A DNA stretch of 64,000 nucleotides from Pterobdella sp. o SKG-2022. Taxonomy: Eukaryota > Annelida > Clitellata > Hirudinida > Piscicolidae. Shown here in pieces: positions 15,001 through 42,415 of this stretch. The stretch lies in the NCBI GenBank assembly GCA_964035795.1, contig OZ038320.1, forward strand, positions 21,594,589-21,658,588, written 5' to 3'. The notes beneath the pieces are model-generated. The model saw only the letters and a list, made by a program, of their open reading frames with translations. It was not told where the DNA came from and did not search any database. Each line of letters opens with the position of its first letter. Position 1 is the first letter of the stretch. Position numbers and translations under genes: made by a program.

Positions 15001-18000
15001 TATTGCTTTGTTCATTTTCAGGCTCCAATAATGTATTTTAAACGTTCAAAAATGCATTTTTACGTAACAAATCGTAACAAATCGCCCTGCTGTTACGCCT
15101 AAATAAAACTTGTGCATCGGAATTCAACAAGTTATCTTGTTTAGATTATATTTATTTCTTTATGATTAAATTTTTGAATAAATTCAATCTGAGGTCCTTT
15201 TCTATTATTGCTGATGTTTAGTTAAACTATTTATTATTTGTTCAGATTTTCTTAATTTTTCAGACTCTACAGCCAAGCTAATATGTATCATCGCTAGAAT
15301 CAACCTCTTAATTAAGTTTGACCGGTAAATAAAACAAGCCGGTATTGATGAATTCCCAAATCTTTTTGTCCATCGAATTTTGAATGCCAATTTTTTTTTG
15401 ATATTTTTGAAAAATCTTTTCCATCTTTTCCAGTTCTAGTAGATGTGTTAAATTTCGATTCATGATGAAGCGATTCCATAGAATTCTTCAGAAAAAAGAT
15501 CAAAGGAGGCATAAAAGCATTAAAAAATTGATCTAGTGATAGTTTGATTTGTGAAATGAAAGTTACTTTTGTTTAAAAATCAAAAACCAAATGAAAAGAC
15601 CTTGTCAGGCTGTGAAAAGTTCATTTCTGTTCTATCGCGAGTCATAAAAATAATAAATGAAGAGAAAAATTTCAGAACTGAAAAATCGATAAAATGACAT
15701 TTCTGGAAAATTCTTAACGTTTCTATAAATTCTATAAGACTTGTTTTAAAGGTATATACATTAGATACAATCATTCGATTTAAATTTCCAAGAAAGCATT
15801 ACTGTTCAAACGAGAGACTTCGAATTTAAGTTTGCTTTGATACACTTTTGAAACGGCTCACAAGAGACTCATTTAGGATGCTGGGTTTCCCCACCTTTTA
15901 TTGATAACTATACAGAGCCATTATTCTTATGTAATCTTCGTATTATTAAGTTTTTCATATTAAGTTTTGTATCTATAGCAGCTTTGCATAACGATAATAA
16001 ACTTTTTGAAATTTTCATTCCTTTTTTATGTTCAACCACTTAATATCTAAAAATAGGATTTGAAATTAAAAACAAAGGATTTTTTCATTGATATTGGAAG
16101 CAATATTTTTGTACTTCATTTTCTAATTTATATTATCTACGTTGGAATAATCCTGTTACGACTCACGAAAAATTAATTTCAGTACATTTTAATTTGCTTT
16201 TAAGGAACAAACAGTCGTTTTAGATATTTAGATTGTTTTTTATTGATTCTTCAACAAAAAGTGAACTAAACTTTTGAATCTCATCAACCTCTGATATTTT
16301 TGACTTATAATCTTGAAAGTAAGACCAAGAAAGTGAGGGCGAAATTGCTTTTTTCAATAAAAATATTCTGAAAGTACGAATATCTTTACTAGAAATTTCA
16401 TTATGAAGTGAGAGCTCGAAAGCATTCTAATAGAAAAGGCAATGCTTAAGAAAGCTCTTTATATTATGGCATGGTCCAAGAATTCTGTACAGTACGCAGT
16501 AATTTGTATCAATAACCAAATAATAAAAAAAGCGATTGTAGAAATAAAATTCTTTTTGAATATTTCAAAAAAAGCTGTTAAATTTACTCGAACAAGTAGG
16601 AACAGATGCGGAATAAGCGCAGCGTGACAAGTTACACTACACAGAACTAACTTGTATATAAAAATGACCGGATAAATATTTTCTTTGACACAGAATATCT
16701 TCTGAATTAGTTCAAAGGCCATTTCATATTGAACGCATGATGACATAAATCTTAATCAACTCTATTAGTGCTGTGCTTCATATAAGGCTCCACTAAAAAT
16801 TTTGACATTTCGATTTATATATTTTAGAATAATTTTTTTTATCAACTAAATCATGCGCCTCTGAAGCAACCATGAATTGATAACTGTGCGCTATAAAAAT
16901 TTTAATAATAGAAATAATAATAAAAGTTAAAATTTATAAATTAATATTTACTTTTTGACAAAACTGCATTTTTTATTGAAATAATGTTTCATTTCCGTAA
17001 TAATAGCACTTTTTCACAACCTTTTCAAACATTTGTTCACAATTTCCCAATACTCCGAATTGTTTATGACAAATATTTTTGAATTTTTATGAAAATATTC
17101 AGGATAATTTTTTGTTTTCCAATTCTGTCTTGTTTCACATGTGCTTCTGATTTATCGGCATTTTTATTTAACCATTATACCTTTGTTTTGCGCTCCAGTT
17201 CTATATGCAACTTCGCGTATATTCACAAGAACTATCAAAATCAATTGATGACACGTCCTTTGCAAATGAGATAAATTTAGTTTTTTCTATCAATAATACA
17301 TAACGTCATTTATTTAATGAACTTTATTCAAAATTTTTTAAAAATAATTTGAGACAAATTCAATTAGAAGTATATTGCTCAACACAAACAATCCTATAAA
17401 CAACTAAAACTGAAAATTTGATTTTGCTCTAAAAAAATGAATCAAAAACTGAGTCAAATACCCTTCTTTAGGTAAGCAACTATCTAAGTTCTGCCGTTAC
17501 TTTATTGTACTTTCACGTGAACTTTATCGGAATTTTCCACACATGAATTTTTTTTCATCATTTATACCCAGATGAGTTTGAAATAATCTTGGAAGCCACC
17601 GTGTGAAACGTTCTCATAATAAGATTTGTATTATTATTAGTACGAAGGTATGAAATAACAATAAAAATATATTAAAACCATAAAAGTAATTTCGAGTCGA
17701 TTGAATCTTCTCTATTCCAAAAATTGTTTAAATTTTTATTTTTCTTACAAAAGCATCGTTTCCCTGAAGAAAGCATGTTTGTAAAATAACAATATTTAAA
17801 TTCAGTTTGTCTTAATGAAATTGAACTGAGATGCGCTCTGGTAAGCATGCTAGTCCCCTTGTTCAAATGTGAAGAAAATTAGTTTTGCTCTTTGTTGTGA
17901 ATGTGTGTTTAGTGTTATAATATATTGTCATTACTGCTTGAAAGTTGAATGAAAAACGCATCAAAGGTTCAAAATTTTAGACTAAAAAATTTTATCCAAA

Positions 18001-21000
18001 GCGTATAAAAAATAATACAATTAAAAATAATTTTTTCATTGAATATGATTAAGAGTGAGATTGTGCTTCAAACACACACAAATCCATTATGAGACGGTAT
18101 GAATTTGTCGGATATGCTTCGCAATAACTCTCCGGGTCCTTCATTTCATCACATGAAACTTTTTTACCACAGACTGATCAATGTAGTTATATCTGGGTTT
18201 TTATTGTGAACCTCAAAGTACCAGGAATCGGAGTTCGTGGCTTGCACTTCAACATGTATAACATCGAGTATTTAAATTGACATAGTGTATTATTTGCCAA
18301 TTTACGTTACTTATATCAAGACGCTCAGAGTTGAATAAGTCTACATTGAGAAGTTTTTTAAATTTTAGATGTCTTCCTAATCAAAACAAATTGCATGGCG
18401 AGTTCAATGCCTTGTGATGGAAAGCATGAAAATTGAGAAAAATTGGGGTTCTCAGCTTATTAATAATTTTACTCTGTGAAGCCCGAACATGTTTTTGTGT
18501 TTGCGAAAATGTTTCAAAAAATTTTCTCTGAAAATAATTAGTTCATTTTAAAGAAAAACATTCAAAATATCATTTCAAAATTAAATGTAACTAAACAGTG
18601 GTATTATGGCTACATGCATATGTCTTAATAACTAACAGTGAAATTAATATATTCCTACATTATTGCACCAGCAAGATAAAGAACTTCAGATAAGCTCTAT
18701 GCTAAGGTTGAACTTATCAAATACTTTTTTTCAAAATGTATAAAGTCTTCGTTTTTGAGTCGTACTTAATCATATTTTTGCATTAAGTTTTTTAACTTTG
18801 CTTGAGGTGTTGGTAAAACAAAGAATTATATTTTGAAAGCAAAATTGTTAATCCAACACTTAAATTATATAAATTATTTAATCAAAATTTTTTGATTATT
18901 TGAAAATTAAATTTTTGTCAAAACTATAGTTAAAAGTTTTTATTAGAGGGTCAACCTGTCCATAATGCTTGCTGCCCTCAACGACGTAACGGCTTTTTAA
19001 TAGCTTTGCTCACGTTTATGTTTTACACATAATGCCAGCCTTCCAAAAATTCATCGAAAAATTATGAAATGTTTTCATTGAAAGCTCCCCATTACTTTGA
19101 AAATCAAGCTAATAGACCATGATATGATTGAGTTGGTATGCTGACCAGTTAATGGTGGAAGCAAGACTGAATGAAAACAAGGTCAAGAGGTTGATTGATT
19201 GGAGAATTGAAAAATTAACACAGCGATCTTGAAAGCAAAGCAATAAGTAAATAAAAATTTAAAACTTCAAGAAGGATTTACACACGCCCAAGAAGCATAA
19301 ATTAGATCAAACTTTAAACATTTCCATTTCAAAAGTGCTTTTTTATATAAAAAAATACGTGTTTATCTTCCTTGAAAAAAGCCCCTTCTACATGATTACC
19401 GATGTTATGCTTCGTAGATCAAAGTTAATATTTTTATTTTAGTATGAAATTTTAAAAATTATTTGAATGGAAAGTATAATCTTAAATAGATTATATGAGT
19501 TGACAGACAAAAACGTGGGGAAAGGAGTCATACCGATAATACGGCACTTAGGACCATGTTTAAGTTTTTAGTGCTTCTCTAATTGATTTTTTTTTATTTT
19601 TAAGCGAAAATATAAAGTTGAATTACTTTTTATGAACACAACGACGTATTTTCATTATAAAAATTTTAAACAGAAATTAAAGTGAAAATAATTTAAAGCT
19701 AATGAAATTTATAAAATGGCCTTTCAATTAAAAGAAAACTTCATTTTCTTTGCAACGATGTGAGTCGAGCGTGATTGTCTTATTAAATTTAATTGTCCTT
19801 CCCAGCCATTACAAGTAACATGCAAATGTTTACGTGTTCATTAAAGTCAACGAGACCAGCAAACTTCAAATAAACACTCAAGATTAACAATTTCTTCAAG
19901 TTTTTTATACAATTAATCAGAATGTAATTTCAAAAATTTCTTCATGTTGAAAGAATAAAATTCATTTATTTTTAAAATATTTTCTTATTAAATCCAAATA
20001 TTGAAAACACTAGTCTCAAATAAAGAACATGAAATATTAAAGTTATTAAAAAAATAAAAATATAGAATGTATTTAGAAAAAACCTTGAAATTATTTATCT
20101 CGAAATTGCTTTGACTTCAAATCAAAGGGTCTGAAGCAAATAATCGGAATAACAAGAAAGATTTAGACCAAGGTAATTAGGGGTGTTTAATGGAGAGAAG
20201 TGTCCTGGGAAATTCCAAAGTGCATAGGTGTTGAAAAAAAAAAATAATGCTAGAAAATTGATGATTTTCATAATGAGCTGAAATAAAAACTATTTTAGAA
20301 ATGTGTTGTGTAAATCCTTTATGGACCATATATTAATTTACGAAATATATTCATTTGTTGCATTAATTTGTGAATTAAATGTTGATTGAAACGAAATTGG
20401 AAGCAATATATTTAAAATATAAATGTTAAAAACGTTAAGAAAATTTGACAAAAGCCTCAATTGCAAACGAGTTCATCAACAGCACACAACGTGTCACGAT
20501 TTTAAAATGATTTTAAATTCTCCACTATGTAATCACATAGATTGGTCAAAAGAAGAAACTACCAACAGAAAAATAATAATTTTTTTTAACTGTATATAAA
20601 ATAATAAGCAATTATCGCAGACAATTAATAAGCATTTTACAGTTTATAACTATGTTTAAAAACAAGAAACAGAGAAGTCTTAACGGATTTAGCATGTGTA
20701 CATATATTGAGAATTAGTAATATTACTCAAGTAGACATAAAAACTGACTCAACATTTTAAAAATTCAACTCTTGTGCTATAAAATGTGCCATATATTTGG
20801 TTTGTTTTTTACAGTGATAGCGTGTTACGGTTTGAATTCATATTACTATAAAAAATCAAACGTAAAATATTGAAAAAATTCTATAAAATTTTAACTTGAA
20901 CTCTAGTTTTATGAAGAATATTTTAAAATTTAGTGAGTATCATAAAAATTTGATAGGTTTTGAATATTTGATGATTAAGACGTCAAAATATTGAAAAGTA

Positions 21001-23200
21001 AGATAGAAATGATCTATGACTTTTGATAATTGCAAGCTAGAGAACCTTTGAGAATTCAAAGTTTTTAAAAATTTGCAGCCTTATTGTAGTTAGTAGGTTC
21101 TCTCAACTATGGAAATTTCTCCTTCATTGCTGTAAATTCTTGAAATAAATTGTTTGAAAATAATTGTCGGATTTTAATGTTTTCGAATAAGGATTGGAAA
21201 TTAATTAAGAAACAAATTGAGGGAACTATCTAATCTTTTTAGCCTTCCATTAGCGAATCTCTTTGAATTAGACCTACAATCTTAAAACTTACGAAAATAT
21301 CTTAGTTTAAAATATGTTGTCAACTTTATGGAGATTGAAAAATTTCAAAGATTCTTTTTCAATCAATTTTTGTATTCTGGTTGAGCAACGAATGTCTTTT
21401 GAAATTAAAATGAACTAATTAAGTTAAAAATCTTCAAGTATGAAATGAATCTATTTGAAGAATGACTTAAAAAATTTTTTTTACTCTAGAATGACTTCAA
21501 TGAGACAATTGAACATTGTGAACATTACTCTCATTACCCATCATTCAACATTCAGGCATTTTTTCAAAACTAATTTAACCAATAAAATATTTAAAACCAG
21601 CAACAACATCCCACACACACACGATCAAAATTGAGTTTCTTATTAATTATTTTTTCAATGAGGGTGGCTAAACAAATTAAATTCAAGTAAGGTATAAAAA
21701 TTATTCAAAAATTGCTCAAAATCTTTTATATATGTATTCACAAATGGAAATAAATTTTTGATAATATGTTGAAATATTCATGATGAATGAAAAAATAAAA
21801 CTTATTTTAATGAAACCCGCAAGTTAGAATGCTTTATTGAAAAAAACAATTGATAATTTTGAAAAAAAAAATTTTTAATTTTGTCATGAATGCCCACTGA
21901 AACCTATTATATCACCTGTTTGAAAAGGATAGTCGAAACCACGGTTTGGAAGCAAGCGTTTCGTGAAAAAAGAACACGATTAAAAATCGATATATCGGAA
22001 AATTTTTGAAGTTGGTTAATTGGATCTTTCATCATTTTTGAAGTTTTTTTAGCTTCACACAGAATGTTTCAATTAGAAAATCTGATCTCAAATTTGAAAC
22101 TATTTATGGATAATTTATAAACTTTTGATGCATTCTTTTAAAGTATTCGTTCGTATAAACTGGGAAAATATTTTTCTTCGATTGGAGTTCGCTAATTAGA
22201 TGTTTTATGCTCGACAACCCGTTATTTCCTATAAGTTCTCTTTGAAATTTTAATCTATGAATACTTTTGATTTTCTTACCCATAATCTACTATTATCAAA
22301 AATCATCTATGAAAAGCTTTATTTTCGGCAAAATTCAGAAACAAAGGCTTATTGTTTTTGAGTTAATCATTATCTCAAAATAAAATAGGCCTCTATTGAG
22401 CTTTATTACTGTGAAAAACAATATTGTAGAAATTTCGCGATCACTCAAAAGATTTTGCTATAGCGAGATTGAGAATGACGCCAATTTAGGACAAAAAGAG
22501 CACTTAATTGTTTAATTTAAAATGCTCAAATATGTTTATTGGGCTTATCGATATTCGACTGTGGAAGATCAATGCAACATTGGTGGAAACCTACAAGACT
22601 CACACCGAAATAATAATTGCTTCAAAAATTTCATAAATTGTCAATAATTATGCCCTGTTCCAATCAGTCTCAAAAATTATCTCAAAGAAATGTTCAAAAA
22701 TTTATATATAAATACATTTTTCAGTTTATTTGAACTGAATAACAAATATAAAAATAGATGGTTTTTGTATACAGTTATTATTGTGGAAAATTCAAATTTG
22801 AAATAAACTAGACACATAAGATGAAATTGCATCAATAGAAAAATGAATAAAATTTCAGAAATAATGAACAAAACAAAGATTCAAATGACATTCATATTGA
22901 ACAGACCCAAACAACGTCAACAATGCTGCTTCAGTTAGGAAATAATCCACGAATGCATTAGAAATTTTGAATACGATTCAAAGACACTTGAGTAAGAAGT
23001 GTAAAATGTATAAGTGATATGGGAAGTGAAAAATTTTAGATAGAATTGGGTCAACTTGGAAAGTTTGACACTGGGAGCTATGAAGCTATGCAATGATATT
23101 GTATTATCAATCTCGAAGGCACAAAATTCAATGTTGTAAAAGTTAAACGAGGATTTAGATGACTTTGTTATTATTGTGAGGATAACTAAAACAAAATTAA
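1..23200. other. Gene-poor AT-rich stretch, no gene recognised
   Basis: Both strands were read for conserved protein motifs and none was found. Open frames are short (the longest, 16459-16746 minus, is 95 codons), low in complexity and rich in Phe, Ile, Lys and Asn, as expected by chance in such AT-rich DNA. None resembles a family I know. The stretch could be intergenic DNA, the 3' side of ROCK, or a large intron of a gene whose exons lie outside the window. No tRNA, rRNA or obvious tandem array was seen. Confidence 0.6.
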
Positions 23201-23239
23201 ATTTTAATGCATAAGGCAGGGATAAAAGTATTGTTCAAA

Positions 23240-24370
23240 ATAACTTATGTACACTAGAAATATAACTAAAATCTTTTCGGTGATAATTAACAAAATGATT
23301 GGTAATTTTGAAATGACAAAAACTGAGATAGCTTACATTGAAACATTTTGTGAGTTCACATTATTTAATGATACATTATGCAATAACATTTCATTGGAAA
23401 AAAACATTGATCCATATATTTATGATTAATTCCATAATAATATTGAACAAAAATTATTGTTAAAACTTGAAAATATTTTTTGTATAAAAAATACAAAAAC
23501 AAAAAAGGTCAGTACAAAAATAATTGATAAAGATCCACGAAAGTGTTTCCTTGTGCTTGCCGATCAACCTGAAATTGCTTGAATGTCAATAAATAAAGAT
23601 CATTTAAAACATTATTTTTTTAATACAACTTTTAAAAAACTGTTGAACAAGTATTATTGTGAATAAATTTTTTTATTAGTTAAGCTACAAGAGAATCAGA
23701 ATCATGTAAAGCAGTACCACCTGCAACATGGGAAATATTGCCTCAGGGGATGACTTTCCTACATGAAAACAATCAACTATTCGAAAACAATTGCTTCACT
23801 TGACAGATAAAAGGTGTAGGCCTGATAAGAGCAAAAAGGATACTTGTAGAAGGGGAATAAAGCCACAAAAATATTTCAAAGACATTCCAGTCAAACACAA
23901 TGTGGTTTTTAAACTTTACTTCCAAAACATCCTGGACTGGCTTCATAATGCCATATATCCTACAAACGTTTTGATATCAACTTTGCCACCAAACAAAAAA
24001 AGTAATGTCGAAAGATGGAGATGTGCAACCTGTCCCTTAGCTACTTGATTGATTGTGTAGCCATGAAACAAGGGGACAAAGAAGGCAAATAGAAAGCAAA
24101 ATTTTCGACTGTTCAGAGATGGCTTGAACACAACTTCGTCTTAAAGTGGCCCTTCATGCTAGACTTGAGGCTTTTAATCCACCATCAAAATTGATAAAGG
24201 CTGTAAATCTTCGATGAATGAAGCTCTTGAAGATTGAGCTAACAATCTATTGAAGAAGACTCCAGAGCATCAAACTATGCTCAAAAACTAAATGCATACG
24301 ACATTCCAGCTGAAAGAAACGTCAGAATTGGTCCGAAGTGAGTAACCATACGTAACAAAGCCTTCGCAAG
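23240..24370 (+). other. Decayed coding-like stretch, unidentified
   Basis: Base composition here is less AT-rich than the preceding 20 kb. Two plus-strand open frames stand close together (23247-23429 and 23791-24048), and coding-like text continues across stops and frame changes to about 24,350. The second frame contains a Cys-x-x-Cys near its end (RWRCATCPLAT). I do not recognise the family. A decayed transposon or gene remnant is the most likely explanation, but chance is not excluded. Confidence 0.25.
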
Positions 24371-24585
24371 CTAATGTTAAAAATTAGTTTTTTCCATTCT
24401 AAATGAAGAACAAACAATTATAAAAGTTAATAGTTCTGTGAAACTTTCGATTCGTAACCAATCACTTTGTAAGTGTTAAATTAACTTTCCAAATTCTTTT
24501 CTGACCCTATGAAATGGGACCATAACAACGAAAATGATGATGATTCCTACTTAATGGTAGAATGAACAAACATTGTAGCACTGCT

Positions 24586-39900
<15,315 letters not shown>

Positions 39901-41922
39901 TATTTTTTTTTTTACTTAAAACTATTAACTATAAGATGTCAAGAGTTTATTTATTTCTATTTTTGTCAGTGGTACTATGGTTCGAAAAATCTTGAAATAT
40001 GGTATTCATTTTGTTAAAAAAATTTTTTTATTTCAATTTAAAACTTATTTATTGTATATAAATTAGCTCAAATTTTAAATCTTTATCAGCAATATTATAC
40101 TAATGACTAATTCAATTAGTAACTTTTCGTTATAATTTAAAGCATGTTTGAAACATTTTAAACGTGAAAAAATAACTCAAAAGATATTTTAGAAAATCAG
40201 AGAAATTTTTATAATAAACGATTCAAACATCCGCAAAATGTTCATTAATAAATTCTAACACAAAGATCTTTTTTAACACTATTTAAGAGTAAACTAGATA
40301 ACAAAAGTATGGTATAAATATAATAATAAATGTTTCGTGGTGAATTAACTATTGAGAAAATTTTTAAAATATATATAATAGAATTTTTCAAAAATAAATA
40401 ATTCAAATACTAATCATTTTAAGTAAATATGTTGAAATGCGGTTAAAAATGAAAGTATTTAATTCGGTAGAACCATATACCCAATATGCCCTATTCATAA
40501 AAATAATTAATTTTTACTTAGTTTTATATCAAAAGAACAATACACTTAGTGTCACTAGATTTTAGTTAAATTTCAAGTCTTAGATCTGTGTTTTTGATTT
40601 CAAAAATATAATATGAAGAACTGATGTTTTCATTAAATAATAGAAATAATAATCAACAACTGTTACTCAAACAGGCGCTAGACATGGTTTGATTGAAAAA
40701 TTAAATGTTTTTATAGTTGTATAATAAACGTTTTATGATAAAGCTTTGAATCAAACATTTTTATTAACTGAATAATAACAAGAAGTTTCTCGTAAGTAGA
40801 ACTCACATTATCAAGTATACAAACTTATATAAAAAAGTATAATATATAGTATAAAAAAAGAAGTTGCTGACATATTTTATGATAAATTATTCTACTTAAT
40901 ACATTTAAAAATCAATTGCTTTTTTACCGGTCTAAAACTCACGATTTTTATGATTTTTTTACACGAGATAACACCAAAAACTCAATTAATTTTATTTCTT
41001 TTGCTGAACCTTTTTGCTGTTTAGCTAATAAAAAGTATTAATTTAACTGGTGGTAATTTGCTAACATCAAGTAGCATAATCTATAAATTTCATTTTTGCA
41101 TTAAACTATGTTGCAAATGGAGCGAAGATGTCACAGTTATTAAATAAATTCCAGTAGTCATTTTACGAACTTTGAATTTTGTTTGAAATTAATTCCATTT
41201 TGCATTTGAAAAGTGACGCATAAAGCTAATTATGCGGTCAATTATTGATTAAAACAAGTAATTCTTTTGCAAAAATTAACAAATTATAATCATTTTTTTG
41301 AACTTTATTTGTGTATTTGCTTAGAGAACTTTTAAGATATTTTAAAAACAAAAATAGATATTTTTTATTGCGGTATGAAGTGTATTGAATATAGGAGGCT
41401 CGTTTATTTTGATTGACATCTTTTAAATTGGACCCTATCTTAAAAAAATCTCAGTTCTGAAGTAAGAGTCCTTGTATAGGAAGTTGAATTTTTCAAGCGA
41501 AGAACACATTTTATAATGGTTTAGTCACCCACATGCATGGGTTAGCAAATTTCAAAAGTCCTAATATATATTATTCGTAATATTTTAATCTGATTTGATT
41601 ACTTGTATGATTTAATAAAATATTTCTATTGAGAAAAATTTATTGAGTATTTAAAGCAGTAAATATTCTGCGACTAAATAATTTTCAAATAAACTTGGAA
41701 GCTATTTCAGATATATTTCGTCAAATACTTAAATGATATTTTTTGAGCAAAGACGACACTTGAAAAATATAAATTAAAAATTTATGAAATAAAAAAATAA
41801 ATTTAGATAAATTTCTCAAATGCTGTTAAAATTTTCGAATAGATAAGCAATCTTTCAAAAAATATTTTTTTCTAGGTCTATATTTAAGGCATTTCTGTAG
41901 AAGGCCCAAAAACGTAGCAAAA
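39901..41922. other. ROCK-LASP intergenic, no gene seen
   Basis: About 2 kb between the ROCK start codon and the LASP stop codon, both genes on the minus strand. It is very AT-rich with no open frame of note. It should hold the ROCK 5' UTR and promoter and the LASP 3' UTR. On the minus strand an AATAAA hexamer lies at 41639-41644, about 280 bp past the LASP stop, and is a candidate poly(A) signal. Confidence 0.5.
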
Positions 41923-42415
41923 TTAAGCAGGTTCAACGTAATTCTTGGGAATAAGTCCTCTTTGACCAGTTCTTTCAACAGTTCCATTAATCCAGCCTTC
42001 ATCGACAACTTCACAATCCACAATACGGTCTCCTTCCTCGATGCTCGCCTCGTCAGTATCATTGGCTTCGTAGGCGTACATGGCAGTGAAGCACAAGCCC
42101 TTCAATAATTGTAGCTTATTTAAATATAAAATAAGATTTAGATTTATTCTATTTTTAAAAAATAAACTAGTTGAAAACAAAAAAAACTTTCAGAAATTAG
42201 GTTATAGTATTTAAGTTTGAATAATCAATAGTCATTACTTCAGCAACGTCCTCATACTCTCCGGCTTGTTCTTGTTGCGGTGGGGCTTCGTATTCTTCTT
42301 CTGCAAATTCGTTTGTTTCAAATATAGATTTTTGTTATAAATTGTATAGAATTGGTTCTTTTTAATATCATACCTTCATCGGCCTGTGAAGCTCTCATTG
42401 GTTGCGTGTAACTAC
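41923..42415 (-). CDS. LASP: LASP exons 5-7: linker and SH3 domain
   Basis: Exons 42374-42415 and 42239-42300 give a short acidic, Gln- and Pro-containing linker ([20 protein letters not shown]). The last exon (41923-42099) is the SH3 domain: [38 protein letters not shown] and KNYVEPA, then TAA. The SH3 signature positions (ALYDY-like start, the tryptophan in DEGW, the final P.NYV) are all present, so proline-rich ligand binding should be retained. Confidence 0.94.

Noticed and set aside
16459..16746. 95-codon minus-strand frame, the longest in the left 23 kb
   Set aside because: Hydrophobic, low-complexity composition typical of chance frames in AT-rich DNA, with no recognised family, splice context or conserved motif.
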